Both the position numbers and the translations under genes were made by a program. This document shows positions 10,104 to 21,816 of a DNA stretch of 64,000 nucleotides, in pieces (positions within the stretch are counted from its first letter, which is position 1; the number at the start of each line of letters is the position of its first letter). This stretch comes from Pezicula radicicola (lineage: Eukaryota > Ascomycota > Leotiomycetes > Helotiales > Dermateaceae): the NCBI GenBank assembly GCA_003008705.1, contig PDUO01000006.1:567295-631294 (forward strand). The letters are read 5' to 3'. A model generated the notes under the pieces. It searched no databases, was not told where the DNA came from, and saw only the letters and a list, made by a program, of their open reading frames with translations.

Positions 10104-11914
10104 TTACCAACCGCCGCCAATCTTCGAAGCTATCTCTATGACCTTTTGGGTCTCATTAGCCTTCTTACCGACATCGCTCACTACCGCTCGGTAACTAGTA
10201 TACACCAATCTGTCCAAGTCTATGCCTGTTATCGTAGCCCAGTGCCCCAGGGTATCTTTAATGTAAGAGGAAGAAACGCCGTCTATAATACTACCTCCGC
10301 CATTTGTTTCTTGGACGGTACCATCAGCATTCTCGCTGTCTTCTCCGGAAAAATATGCCTCATCAACTTGCGCTAGCCAATTCTTCTGCTCCTGAGGTCC
10401 AGGCTTCATCTCACCAGTCTCTTTCCCGGTAATGATAGGATCGTCAACCTTTATCTGGCCACCACCATTAGTACAACCACCTGGGCAGGCCATGACCTCT
10501 ACATAAGCATAGTCTGGCCCGCCAGGTTTCCCCGCAGGCTTCCTTGAACCGCTAATAGGCCTAGCCCCAGGCATTCGAGATGCTTTAGCTGGCTTCAGCC
10601 GACGCACGAGATTCTGAATGTTTCGGAAGCCGTAATAGCGAGCTGCCCTAAGAAGTGTCTCGCCGCCTGGAGAATTGACGGTATATTCCATCACATCGGC
10701 GTTACGTCCCCTTGTCGTCTGGATGGTCGAACCTTTATGCTGGGAAGCAAAAGATTGTAAAATGTAGTATAGGTTTCCCCCAGAGGTCCCAGCCGCACGA
10801 CTGCCATTCTTATCACGCCGCGGTATCTGAGGGAATAGGAATGAATGTAATTTCGGATCTGGGAATGGTGTTCGGGGAAGTGGTGTGCGAGGCAGGGAAG
10901 AAAAGTCCACTCTTCTGGAGTCGGCAAGCATAAGCAACTCTTTGCTGGTAATAACACTATCAACATCTCGAACACCTCGGGTTCCTGTGCCCTCCCAGAC
11001 GGCATTTGTGAGCTCCTCTCGACTGGCCTCGAGCTTTTTGTCAAAGCAGGGCATGATAGCCACATGAAATATCCTCTCTGGTGAAATACCAAGTTTTCTG
11101 CTCAGTGTTGTCTTTACCAAAGTTCCCATCAATGCTTGTGGCGACTTGAGACGTGATAGATGTGGCAAAACGTGTGGGTGAGTCTTCTCGGCATAACATA
11201 TCCACCCAGGACAAGATGAAGTCAATATAGGCTTTGCTGGTTGCCTTATTGCTGCACCATTATCGTCCTCGACCACTTTCAAAGTTCCATTTTCTGCCGA
11301 TATTGATTTGATAACTTCCTCAGCTCCGAGCACCAAGCATGCCTCTCGCGCAACATTCGTATCGACAACCCAGTGGAAACCATTCCTATAGACCGCACGC
11401 GCCTTAATGCCTCGTGGTCCACTCAGTAGTTGCTCAATCATGTAGCCCGCCTCCCTCTCTGAAACTCCATAGGTGGCAGCGATACTTGCTCGCGACTGTG
11501 GACTGACACTTGCAACGTATAATCGGCCTCCTTGATCCAAGCCATCTACACTAAATTCCCCAATCATATTCTTCGTCAAGCGTAACCCAGGCGCCGAGTC
11601 AAGTGCTTCTAGGACTTCTGAATGTGACTGCATGGACACGAGGACTGCTTCGGCGGATGTCACGCAGCCTGAGCATGCTAGGCAATCGGTGAGCGAGATC
11701 TGGGCTGGTGGGAGGTCGGATGCAGGTAGGTCAGTGTTGAAACTAACTTCGAGTTCCTGGGATGCATTGTTGGGAATGACTTTTGAGGGAAAGGGCCAAG
11801 GCCACTCACATTTGTTGCAGGCTTTTCAGCAGGCAGTGTTTCTACCGGCTTTATACATGCTACACCTGGAGATATGAAGTCGTTCAAGTCGTCCGCTGAA
11901 AGAATCGCGCTCAT
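10104..11914 (-). CDS. NAR1: Cytosolic Fe-S cluster assembly factor NAR1
   Basis: Iron-only-hydrogenase-like component of the cytosolic iron-sulfur assembly (CIA) machinery, which hands [4Fe-4S] clusters from the scaffold to the CIA targeting complex. Two exons, 11914-11810 and 11756-10104, joined across a 53-bp intron to 585 residues. The N-terminal cluster ligands are visible: Cys20 (GVACIKP) and CLACSGC with Cys60, 63 and 66. The C-terminal (H-cluster-like) ligands are in [18 protein letters not shown] and [12 protein letters not shown]. All eight expected cysteines appear present, so the protein should be functional. It is divergent from the small membrane-protein gene at 12415 and convergent with the SUZ gene. 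Confidence 0.95.
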
Positions 11915-12414
11915 GGTTGAGGCCTGCGAACGCTTGATGCGCCGCTGCTTTGGAATAAGGGAAACCTAATGTTGAGTGTAGTAGAGTGACTAAAGAATAG
12001 AAAGATTGTAGATAATTTACAGAAATAAGAAAACTTGTTCTGCTGTGGTTGTGTTTGTGACTTTGCGGAGTTGTTTGGAAATGGCAACCTCAAAAAAAGA
12101 CGCGATTTGAAATCGACAGGTTCACGGTGAATTGCGAGGTCGGATGAGGGGCAACTTCCTTAGGTAATTCGGTACCCACTCTCCGCTCCGCCCCTCTCCT
12201 CTCCGCCTTCAGCTCGGCTCAGGCACAGGTACGCTCGTCAATTCGATGTCATTGGGTCTTGTTTCTGCTCTGTGGCACTGGATGAATCCTCCAAATAAAA
12301 CAACCGCATCTCTGTTCAACCTCCTGCAGGCTGGAAAAAAAGCACCTACTTCTTACCCGCCTTCCAGATAAACTATTCTCTAGTTTCCATTCTTGAAGTC
12401 ATATTTTTGTCAAT
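11915..12414. promoter_or_regulatory. Divergent spacer NAR1 / membrane protein
   Basis: A 500-bp divergent region presumed to hold both promoters. It contains a C/T-rich tract (about 12178-12212, CTCCGCTCCGCCCCTCTCC-like), common in ascomycete promoters, and an A-run at 12090-12097. No specific operator is recognised. Confidence 0.4.
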
Positions 12415-13135
12415 ATGGACGTGAGTATTCATTCCTACCCATTGAAATCAAGCCTAAAGCTTCCTCAGCTAATATCGTAAAGGTTTTCTATGCATATACT
12501 TATGGAACTTTCGGGTGGTGCATGCTGCAATCAGTACCCCTTCTGATAAGCCCGACCATAATAATCACTCTTCTTTCTCCAAAAGTCCGTGAGCCTACAG
12601 GTTAGTATTTTTGATGGTTGTTACGTCCCAAATGCTAACATGAACCTAGAGCTTGAGGAATACTTCTCTCGATCATTGGGGATGGCTCTTATGACCATGG
12701 GAATACTGGTTGTATTTCTTACAGGCTCAGTCCCATTAACTTCAAGTATATCAGATAGTGAGCTCTACCCCCATCCTCCTCTTTGTGTTCTACCTAGCTT
12801 ACACCTCCCCAGCAACAAACGCAGGCGTGACTACAGAAGCCTCAGATCCTAAAGCACCATATGCGGTCCCAACCCTCACAGTAACCATGATCTATCACTC
12901 AGCAGCTGCGTTCTTCTGCTACGCTCGCTATCAAACTAAAGGCCAACTCTCCTTCTTACTTGGTACGATAGGTTATACCAGCTTGGCATCTGTTGGACTT
13001 TGGTGTACCTTGTTTGCCACAAGCTCAGGAAAAATCAGTAGGAAGACTGGCGCGGACAAGAGAACTAGTGCTTTCCCTTTTGGTAATAAAGAGGCTGCTT
13101 CGGCGAAGAAGAAGGCGGCCAAGAAGGGTCTGTGA
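12415..13135 (+). CDS. Small multi-pass membrane protein, unknown function
   Basis: Four exons (12415-12420, 12483-12600, 12650-12757, 12813-13135) give 184 residues. The first exon is only ATG GAC. The protein opens MDVFYAYTYGTFGWCMLQSV and has about four hydrophobic segments: LLISPTIIITLL, MALMTMGILVVFLTGSV, VTMIYHSAAAFFCYA and LLGTIGYTSLASVGLWCTLF. The tail is basic and soluble (KISRKTGADKRTSAF then a Lys-rich end), so the C-terminus is probably cytosolic. I recognise this as a type of conserved fungal hypothetical protein but know of no function. The third intron is supported by phase and by GTGAGC...CCAG; retaining it would add a different hydrophobic loop. Confidence 0.75.
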
Positions 13136-13857
13136 AATTGATGACATCTGACAGCCATGGGGCGGTTTGAGCTTCGTCTCCGTATTCTACCTCGTGAGGC
13201 ATGTCCAGGCAGAGCATCTTGAAGCTGATGCTCTAAACCACGAAGTATCATTGTTGTAGCAAAAGAAACAATTGAACTTCCATAGAATTATTCCAATTCG
13301 TATTGAAACGTCCCGTAGTTAGTAAACCGTTTTTATATCGAGTATGAAGTGCAAATTAATTAGATTATGATTGATGTGGACATTCTCTTCACTTGATTTG
13401 AGCCACTTGTTGGAATTGAATCACTCACTTGATATGGTATGGATAACTCACCCTTGAGGTAATTCACCTGATCCAGGCATTTGTTTAAACCCGTGGACTT
13501 AGCAGAAAACATGCAGGCCAGCCTTGTCGATTAGAGACCGAATCTACAGTGGTTTACAGTATATATTGGTTCTTGAGGCCGAGATATTTCACATCAGTCA
13601 CATACATCCATGCCTTCGGAGATAAGAACCCCGACCCCACATCAATTACTGTGTCACCAGCAACGAAGGAGATAGGGCAGAGAAAACACGTCAAATCCAT
13701 GGATTTTACAGCCTCATGTAAGTACACCTCTGATAAATAGAACAGGTAGGTAGATATAACTTGAGAATTATCCTCCAGCATCAACAAGATAAACGGTAAG
13801 ACACCTTACAATTATCCCGCTACAATCAACCAAAGTCACAATACGCAAACGGCAATC
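13136..13857. other. Intergenic with degenerate ACTCACTTGAT-type repeat
   Basis: About 720 bp without a recognisable gene. It carries a degenerate cluster of a CACTTGAT-containing unit at about 13388-13475, related to clusters at 40.2 kb and 51.7 kb. The last 60-70 bp before 13858 presumably form the promoter and leader of the aldo/keto reductase gene. Confidence 0.5.
13388..13475. repeat. Degenerate CACTTGAT-unit cluster, copy 1
   Basis: Three to five diverged units such as TTCACTTGATTTGAG, ACTCACTTGATATGG and AATTCACCTGATCC, spaced 18-25 bp apart. Related clusters occur at 40.2 kb and 51.7 kb. Confidence 0.6.
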
Positions 13858-15222
13858 ATGACTACCACGATTCTGGGAAAGCAAATCGGATCTACAGGGT
13901 ATGGACTGATGGGTAAGATCAAACCTATGAATTCTTCATTTGAATCGAGTAACTCATATGACTATCTAGGTCTTACCTGGCGCGCAACTCCACAATCAGA
14001 AGAGAAGTCTTTTGAAGCTTTGAGGGCGTCCCTGGCAGTCGGCTGCAATTTCTGGAATGGGGGTGAAATCTACGGCACCGAAGATTTCAATTCCTTGACC
14101 CTCTTGGAAAAGTACTTCACCAAGTACCCCGAGGATGCAGAGAAGGTTGTCCTTTCGATCAAGGGCGGCGTTGGCCCTCGTGGCCCGGACGGCTCGAGGG
14201 AGTTTGTTCACAAGTCTGTTGATCGATGCCTAAGCTTGCTGAAAGGCAAGAAAAGCATTGATTTATTTGAGTGTGCTCGAGTGGATCCCAAGACCCCAAT
14301 TGAAACGACGATGAAGGCGTTGGAGGAGTACGTTCAAGCTGGCAAGATCGGTGGCATTGCTTTATCTGAGGTTGGAGCTGCTACAATCCAACGTGCAGTC
14401 AAGGTCACCAAGATTGTTGCTGTTGAGGTTGAGCTTTCGCTTTGGTCGATGCAAATCTACGAAAATGGTGTCGTATGTACTCAATTTCTCCAGCACAGAA
14501 CACTCCCGCGACTCCCTTACTATTTGGCTCTGAATTATGTTCGAGTTACCCCCAATCTATTTAGAACACAAGTAAACTAACTCCGAGTCTTTGGCTTAGG
14601 CAAAAGCCTGTGCAGAGCACGGAATCCCCGTGGTTGCCTATTCGCCAATTGGTCGTGGGATGCTCACGGGAGAAATAAAAAGCCCTGGTACTCATGCTCT
14701 TTTTGGTTATGATGAACTGTCACTAACACCCTGTAGATGACATTCCAGACGACGATATGAGAAAGACAATGCCGAGATTCTTGCCTGGTAACTTTCAGAC
14801 AAACCTGCAACTAGTTCAAGAAGTTCAGAAGATTGCGAAAGCGAAAGATTGCACTCCAGCACAACTAGCGATTAGTTACATCAAGCAAGTCAGTCTTGCC
14901 CATGCTCATTCTACCTGTCTACCTCTACTGACAATTGTATCAGCTCTCCAAGAAGAATGGGGGGCCAGAGGTTATTCCTATCCCGTAAGTCTCAATTTAC
15001 TTATCGCTCCTGTGTTATGTTTGAGTTCCTCCTGCTATATCTAGAATGAGTGAACTAACTCCGAGGAACAGAGGTGCAACAACTCCGGCTCGTATCGAAG
15101 AGAACGCGAAATATGTTACCCTAAGTCCCGAGAACGTTTCGGAGATTGAAACTATTCTAAAGAAGGTCGAGGTGAAGGGTGGACGATACAGCGGACATCT
15201 TGCTTCACTATGCGATGGATAA
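13858..15222 (+). CDS. Aldo/keto reductase, pyridoxal reductase-like
   Basis: NADPH-dependent aldo/keto reductase of the AKR8/YakC-Plr1 type, the group that includes fission-yeast pyridoxal reductase. Six exons (13858-13912, 13970-14472, 14600-14687, 14737-14888, 14944-14984, 15072-15222) join to 329 residues, the usual AKR length. Visible features: the N-terminal strand GSTGYGLMGLTW; the segment CNFWNGGEIYG, with the catalytic-region Tyr; SIKGGV, with the conserved Lys; and the C-terminal cofactor-binding block IPIPGATTPARIEEN. The usual catalytic Asp of family members (GxNxxDT-like) reads as N-G-G-E here, as in other YakC-like fungal enzymes. The true substrate is unknown. Intron 2 (127 bp) is longer than its neighbours. 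Confidence 0.88.
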
Positions 15223-15728
15223 ATGATTAGTAGTGCAAGATGAAAGTGTGCAATTAGAAACCAAATGATATGAGCTAGAATCAGAGAATGTGTAACGTGA
15301 TAGAGTAAACATCAAGTGACGGGCTGCGCCATAAGAATTGCAGAACTCCAGGTTGTTCATCATAAGAGTGAGTGGTGTTGTAGAAAGGGACAAAATCAGC
15401 TCACATCTAAAAGGAGAGGACTATCCTGTTTCTCCCATAGTTCACACAAGAACAAATACGCCCTTGAATATTTGAAATAGTATAGCCACGAATTTGGAAC
15501 GACCTATTGTATTGGGGTTTTCATGAGTCGTGAAAAAGTGAATGTTGAGGAAGAAACTCGAGCTTGTCGAGCAGAGGTTTTGTGCGCTGTTCGGTGACGG
15601 AGTTTCTATTCGGCCGCTGTGGAACGGAGCTTCTTGAGAAGGCCAGCCTCGCATAGCTTCAGGGGACTCGCATGGGGTTATTATCCATCGCAAACACGCC
15701 CAAGAAACACAACTGAATAAATGTAAAT
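15223..15728. other. Intergenic, no gene recognised
   Basis: About 500 bp between the aldo/keto reductase and the C2H2 gene, which are transcribed in the same direction. It holds the 3' UTR of the first and the promoter of the second. Antisense open frames here (15442-15960) look non-coding. Confidence 0.4.
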
Positions 15729-16921
15729 ATGTTCGACATGGAAGACTCATCGCCACCGGGATCTCCTCTGTCGAGCCTCTCCTCCAGTCTCTCGGATGGC
15801 TTTGACCTTGAGGAAATGAGGCCCGTAGCTGAATCATTTGTCGCTCGACCAGCCAAGAGGCAAAAGACAGAGGGTACAGCTTCAATGCGAGCGACGCCTT
15901 CCATCCAACCTGATATAATAGCAGGCTCCATATCGTCCGACTCCTCTGGTGACGTTCCACCCGATCCTAGCCTTTTGCGCCCCGAAGATGATGATCCTAT
16001 TCACGAACAGGTGACGGTTTGCCAATGGGTTGGATGCAAAGCTGGAGACTTGGGAAACATGGATAGGCTGGTGGATCACATACATAATGAACACATTGAG
16101 ACGAGGCTGAAGAAATACACTTGCGAATGGTCGGATTGTTCGAGGATAAGCATGCCTCATGCAAGTGGATATGCTCTGAAGGCTCACATGAGGAGCCATA
16201 CAAGGGAGAAGCCATTCTATTGTGCCTTACCAGGTAAGACGAGCATTTCTAAAATTTGGACTTATTATATTTACTTGGTTACATAGAATGCGATCGAGCC
16301 TTCACGCGTTCAGATGCTCTGGCGAAGCACATGCGGACTGTCCACGAAACCGAGGCTCTCCGTCCTTCAGATCCAATTCCCAAATCTATGCAACCGCTCA
16401 ACAAGTCATCAAAATTAAAGATCACGTTGAAAACACCACAGTCAATGGCAGCCCAACTCCAAGGTACAGAATCCTCTGCCAATGGCACACCAACAACCGA
16501 GGACCGAGCCACTTCTTCTTCTTATCCTGCTGACCTAGGTCTTACTGCGGAAGAAGAAGCAATGGGTGCAGAGGCTCTCTGGCGCCTATTACGAAGACAA
16601 CTTCATTGGTCACAAGAGGATTCAGACGCGTTAAAGCGTGAAGTTGAGGTTATGGAAGAGATCAGGATGAAGGAATGGAAGGAAAAAGAGGTCTTACTTC
16701 AGCAGGTGATTGACAATGAGAAGAATTGGCATGCCCGGCGACAGGAAGTCCTAGGAAATCAGGGCATTGCAAGGATACAGACCGCAGAGGAGATTAGAGC
16801 TGCGGCTTCCGAGGCAGCCAGGGTGAAATTGCTCGCGGACACCTCAGAACCAACGATAATGGAAGATGAGCCCCAGGGCGAGATATCTCTAGATGTTGCT
16901 ACACCCATTGGGGCAAGTTGA
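15729..16921 (+). CDS. C2H2 zinc-finger protein, Iec1-like (INO80 complex)
   Basis: Two exons (15729-16233 and 16287-16921) give 379 residues. After an acidic Ser-rich N-terminus come three to four C2H2 fingers at about residues 97-205: CQWVGCKAGDLG...HIHNEH, CEWSDCSR...HMRSH, and a third split by the intron, FYCALPECDRAFTRSDALAKHMRTVH. The arrangement resembles YY1/GLI-type fingers. The C-terminal half is a charged helical region (about 280-345) rich in Glu, Lys and Arg, probably coiled coil. The finger arrangement and following region match the fungal Iec1-type subunit of the INO80 chromatin-remodelling complex, as known from fission yeast. That assignment is inference from pattern; a sequence-specific transcription factor is the alternative. 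Confidence 0.75.
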
Positions 16922-17354
16922 GTCTACTGGCATAAGGGAGGCCAAGGCATTCGACGTATCATTACGATATATCATAACCAGAGTGCTCGGCGTTTAGGTT
17001 TCTTCACTGGGTGGTTAGGACTGTAATAACACGATTATTTCATAATGGGAGGATGCAGGTCGGCGTTCTTACAATCTGGGACACAAAATTTAGCGAAGGG
17101 CTCGCTTACAATTGATGTTACGGTGATGGTGGTTATTAGCAAAATAGGTTGCTGAGCAATTGGAAAATGCTATGTTCTATGCTATGCTGCCTGAGTACTA
17201 TTGATGCATGGCCGTGATTATGACAACCAGAAAACTCCCCAGTAAACAAGGTAAGTACTCTGTAGGTGCAAACAGAAACCACCCCACGGGCTCCTCCAAG
17301 AGAAACATAAATCATTTACTAACATTTCCGACCACTTTCTCATCCTGTACCACA
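16922..17354. other. Convergent 3' region, no gene recognised
   Basis: About 430 bp between two convergent stop codons (16921 and 17355). It should contain both 3' UTRs and polyadenylation signals. The T-rich stretches around 17025-17045 and 17330-17345 are compatible with that. Nothing else recognised. Confidence 0.4.
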
Positions 17355-18686
17355 CTAAATATCAACCAGTCTCATCATCTCAGCACCACCCTTGTCCTTT
17401 CCCCCAGTGACTGGAATAGCAGGACCACTCTTCTTCGCCACCTCTCGACCATCCTCGTCATCACTACTTGAAGAGTCCTCCCAAGCCTTGGCATTCTTAC
17501 TCACGGCCCTCTCAAGCCTACCACTAGTTTCCTTCTTCTCCTTTGCCTTTCTAACGATCTCTTGAACCCTATCCTTCTCCCTCTTATTCTCCTTCTCGGC
17601 CTCTTTGCTGGACAGAGCATGTAGTCTCAAGCGTTCCAGAACATCTTCGCCTGGTTCTTCTCTACGACGGCGCTCTCGGTCGATGGCTGTGGTGAAACGA
17701 CGAGGAGAATGAAAGGCTCCCTTCGTGGTACTATGTGCATGGTGACGTTGGCCATGACCATGAGAATGACCTGTTCCATATCCAGGAGCATATCTAGACA
17801 TAGCCAACCCAGGAGGAAGGTAAGGATCACAGCAGCCAGTAACACAAGCGCCAGGGCTTGCATAAGCATCTCCTCGAGACCCTGTTGGAATGATAGGATT
17901 GCGATGATCATGAAAGAAGGTCGGGTTCAATGCTCTGTACCAAGCAGGCCAGTCACTAAGTCCGGCTTCGTGGAGGCCTTGGTGTGTCATTGGCATGATG
18001 TGGTGGTAGCGACATTGCTGGCCCCATTTGCAGATACCGTGGGCGGCCCAGTGCCTGCAGGTTTCATTGCGTTGGGTGTTTGTCGTTGCTCTGAAACCAC
18101 GAAGTACTAGCGTGGCAGAATTGGTGCTAGTTGAGATAGGCATTGTTTGTGTGGAGGCTGGTTTTGAGGGTGTAGATGCTCTGAATTTGGTAGCTGAGGT
18201 TTCAGGTTCAGCAGGTGAGGTGGCGGCGATTCCTGCCTTCGTTGCGTGGGGTCTAGATTGGGTCAGAAATGTTCCCAGTATTAATCGGCTATTAACCTAC
18301 TTAGTAGTCGTCTCCTCTTTCACACCGTCCGATTTCTTCTCAATCTCATAGATATGACCTGTGCTCCGAACAAGACCCAGATTCAGCATTCCAACCGTGT
18401 CGGTAAGATCAAGAGAGCGAGGAACGTCGACGATCTCGAGACCAACAGGAAGTTCATCGACAGGGATGAGTGGAACTACCTCGCCTGAGCTTCGAACAAG
18501 GAAATGGCCTGGTCCCTTTGGGGGTGAATTTTCTGCAGAATTGGGCGGCATCGCAAAGGAAAGACTAGATCGCAGGAGAAAATGTGCCTTACTACATGCT
18601 GTCATCTGAACGGGTATAGCAGCTTTCAAATACCAACTTGGTAATTCTTCGCGTTTGCCTTGTACCATGGGAAACAATGGAGGCAT
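17355..18686 (-). CDS. CCCH zinc-finger protein
   Basis: Two exons, 18686-18301 and 18252-17355, joined across a 48-bp intron; 427 residues from the most upstream ATG, or 382 from the ATG at 18551 (MPPNSAENSPP). The start is uncertain. The N-terminal exon encodes a compact domain (GPGHFLVRSSGEVVPLIPVDELPVGLEI...) seen in many fungal homologues. The second exon carries a single CCCH finger, CRHWAAHGICKWGQQCRYHH, with flanking basic residues, then a His/Gly-rich linker and a C-terminal Glu/Lys/Arg-rich coiled coil with an acidic Ser cluster (SSSSDDED). CCCH fingers usually bind RNA, but no target can be named. The gene is convergent with the C2H2 gene and lies 164 bp downstream of TBCE on the same strand. 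Confidence 0.8.
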
Positions 18687-18850
18687 GTTTTATTGCTCTG
18701 CCAACAAACGCATGGTCATGGCCTGACCTCAGTTTGCAAGAGGGCAAACACCAAAGGATATGTTTTAGGCTTCATGTAGCGTTTGCTTGCTTTAAACACA
18801 AGTATGGGGTACTCAACTCTTGCTCATCTATTGGGACATTTCGTCTCCTT

Positions 18851-20774
18851 TCATCTCTCCTCAATCCGAACCCTTGCGTCCATACCGTCAATACAAAAGC
18901 CAATCTGTCTCGTACTATCCTCAAGTTCAACCTCCCTCTTCATCCATTTTCCATGGTTTGAACCTTTCGTCAACTCGTTTTCGCTCGTGCTGGGTTTCTC
19001 ATCTTCTTCCTCACTGTCATCCTCTTGCTCTTCGTAGCCTGCAACCGGATCCCATTCTCCGGTTTCCCAGATTAATCGCATGCTTAATGGCCGTACACAA
19101 AAGAGTTTGCCAACTAGTCCTTTGACCTTGTACATATCAAAGCCCTTCGGAATTTCTGCGCTTTTCTCGATTATCTCGTCCTTTCCATCTGAGGTTTTCA
19201 TTTTCCGAAAAAATGTAAAATTGATGAGCCTAGATTCAAGGAATTCCAGATTAAGCGCCCTACCAGTTTTGCGTATAACAGAGGGAGCGCCATAAATGTC
19301 GCATAATTCCTGGTATCTCTTGTGCCGAGAGACAATTTTACGTTCCTCATCTTCTGGAACCTCCGCCATTTCTTTGCCGATCGTGGACAGGTAGAACATC
19401 TCAGCGTTGGTCCGCTCTGCTGGAGTGATGTTGCTGAAGTTTAGTGTCTCAAGGTTGGCAAGGCGTGCCAAAGTAAGCATGTATCCATCTTCCACCCCGA
19501 CAGCTGTTCCGCCAACTTGTGCAATAGCATCATACAACGGGTTGTGTGAGAACCGTAGCGCTGTGAGACCTGGAAATGTGACTGCTAGATCGTCAAGAAA
19601 GCCCCAGATTTTGACCGCATTATAAGAAAGATCAACGTAACGTAACCTGCGCCCAAAGACAACCTTCTTGATGTTAGTGTCATGCCCACCTAAGTCGCGC
19701 TTGATGCTGTTTTGAATTTTCGATATTTTGTTCCCTTTAAGGTGAAGCTTTTCAAGGGCCTGGAAATTTGTGAGTGGCAACAGGTCGGAGAGGAGAGTGA
19801 AGTTATTGTATTCCAGGCTGATTGAAGTCAAACCATACTCGGCTGATTCGAGAGTAGTCCCGGGACCTATAGGAAAATTTCCCGTTTCGAAATGGCGATA
19901 TGGGTCAGGTTCGACAGCGTCCAACGTTCCCAATCCATTGGATGATGCTGTAAGCGTCTTCAGCGATCGGGACCGCTTCGCAACTTGACAAATGGTTGAA
20001 AAGGACAGGTATGTTTCATCCATTTCCAGTTCTTGTAGCCCTTCCAAGGCAGCAGGCGCAATTAAGAGATCCTCCAGTCTGACTGTCAGTCGGTTGCCAC
20101 TACAGTAATATCAGCTTCTCCTCTTAAGCATCAGGTCTTCGTTTACATACTTCAGTCGCAACAGTCTCAAATTGTCAAGCTCGTTGCAAATGCGGACAAT
20201 CTCTCTACAGTTGCTGAACAGATTTCGACTCAAGTCAAGTTCGATGATCTTAGGACAAACATTTTTGATGAGCTTGTCAGGTGTCTCTGCAGTAGCGATC
20301 TGGAGGCCATCAACCAGGACAATCTTCAGTTCGTTCAACTGTGCCAACTGTGCCCTAATCTTGTCGAAACCAACTTCTTCAGCGACCTTGCCACCAGATA
20401 TCATGATTTGCTTTTCCGCACCACCAGTAGGCTGCCGGGCTGTGGTGCCAGTTGCATACTTCTGATGGACAGCGTCGACAAAGCTCTGCTCCAAATCTGG
20501 TTTCCTAGTTGGACGTACAAAAGAAGCAACAGTTGGTGAAGGATACTGGCCTGAGATAAAATAAGGATCCAATATCTTGATACTGATGGGTGTGTAACCT
20601 ACATTCGAAATATCTTACGCCATTTATTACTCCGTCGTGCTTGCCTCGCGAGGTGTCATCCCATTCAACACCTAGCCATTCTTTTTGAAAGCCCTCAACT
20701 GGTCCAATATACCGGATAGTACAAGCTGCAGATTCAAATGAGACCCTCTGGCCTATGTGAAAGTTTGTCGCCAT
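18851..20774 (-). CDS. Tubulin-folding cofactor E (TBCE/Pac2)
   Basis: Tubulin chaperone that takes up alpha-tubulin and, with cofactors C and D, promotes heterodimer assembly. Three exons (20774-20603, 20550-20151, 20099-18851) give 606 residues. The order is diagnostic: an N-terminal CAP-Gly domain (QRVSFESAACTIRYIGPVEGFQKEWLGVEWD...GKHDG, ending RYFEC at the first splice); a leucine-rich repeat region (IIELDLSRNLFSNCREI, LRLLRLNGNRLT, LEKLHLKGNKISKI, LTALRFSHNPL); and a C-terminal ubiquitin-like domain (LCVRPLSMRLIWETGEWDPV followed by an acidic linker). The CAP-Gly motif reads GKHDG. It is divergent from SF3A2 across 319 bp. Confidence 0.92.
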
Positions 20775-21093
20775 TGTGACATTCTGTGCTGGAATATTTG
20801 TTTGCCTAGGTACTTACCAGCCTTACCCAATTAATTGACTTCGAAGTTTAGAAGTCGTTCACAGCCTTGCACGAGGCTGTAGAGAACGCACGGTATAAGT
20901 GTTTTTACGACGTTAAAGCGGCAGCATTTGGAAACTACGAGACGCTAGAGTAGCTAATAAACCGTGTGGTCCCTGGAAGGCTGAGATTCTCAAAACTTTC
21001 GCGGAGTCAACCGTGCCTTCTCTTGAAGGATAACGAACTCCTCTCTGCCATCATCCCCTCGAAAATCATCTGCTGGTCATCAAAGATATCACA
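20775..21093. promoter_or_regulatory. Divergent spacer TBCE / SF3A2
   Basis: A 319-bp region between two housekeeping genes transcribed in opposite directions; presumably a shared bidirectional promoter. No specific binding motif recognised. Confidence 0.4.
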
Positions 21094-21816
21094 ATGGATC
21101 AACAAAATCGCGCCGGTTCCAAGTTTGGTGGCGGTGGTGTCGCATCCCAATCCGCTACCAACGCTGATCGAAGAGAGCGTCTTCGCAAGCTCGCCCTCGA
21201 GACTATCGACCTGGACAAGGATCCGTATTTCTTCAAGAACCACGTTGGATCCTTTGAATGCCGTCTCTGTCTGACAGTCCACCAGAACGATGGCTCCTAC
21301 CTTGCCCATACCCAAGGACGCAAGCATCAAACAAACCTTGCACGTCGCGCTGCACGAGAGCAGAAGGAGGGACGCGCTGGCACCGACCCTGTGACTGGAT
21401 TGCCAATTGGTATGGTGGGAGCACAGGTTAGTGTACGCAGGAACGTAGTAAAGATTGGTCGGCCTGGTTATAAGATTACGAAGACGAGGGACCCAGTTAC
21501 TAGACAGCAGGGTTTGCTTTTCCAACTGCAGTATCCAGAAATCTCGCCGGATGTGCATCCCAAGGTTCGATTTATGAGTGCCTTTGAGCAGAAGGTTGAT
21601 GACCCCCCCGACAAGAACTTTCAGTACATGTTGGTGGCAGCGGAACCATATGAGACATGTGGATTTAAGCTGCAGGCACGGGAGGTGGATCGCACCAACG
21701 AGAGATTTTGGACTTGGTGGGATGCGGATTTGAAGGAGTTCTGGGTTCAGGTCATGTTCAAGACGGAAAGAGAAGAGAGATATAGTGGTGTTCCCGGTCT
21801 AGCCCCAAGGAGATAA
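21094..21816 (+). CDS. Splicing factor 3a subunit 2 (SF3A2/Prp11)
   Basis: Component of the SF3a complex of the U2 snRNP, needed for pre-spliceosome formation. Intronless, 240 residues. It begins MDQQNRAGSKFGGGGVASQS, as SF3A2 proteins do. A matrin-type C2H2 zinc finger follows at about 50-85: FECRLCLTVHQNDGSYLAHTQGRKH. The conserved core then runs through KIGRPGYKITKTRDP and the PDKNFQYMLVAAEPYETCGFKLQ block to the end RYSGVPGLAPRR. The human protein's long proline-rich C-terminal repeats are absent, as in other fungi. The product appears complete and the family assignment is secure. Confidence 0.97.
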   Translation: MDQQNRAGSKFGGGGVASQSATNADRRERLRKLALETIDLDKDPYFFKNHVGSFECRLCLTVHQNDGSYLAHTQGRKHQTNLARRAAREQKEGRAGTDPVTGLPIGMVGAQVSVRRNVVKIGRPGYKITKTRDPVTRQQGLLFQLQYPEISPDVHPKVRFMSAFEQKVDDPPDKNFQYMLVAAEPYETCGFKLQAREVDRTNERFWTWWDADLKEFWVQVMFKTEREERYSGVPGLAPRR

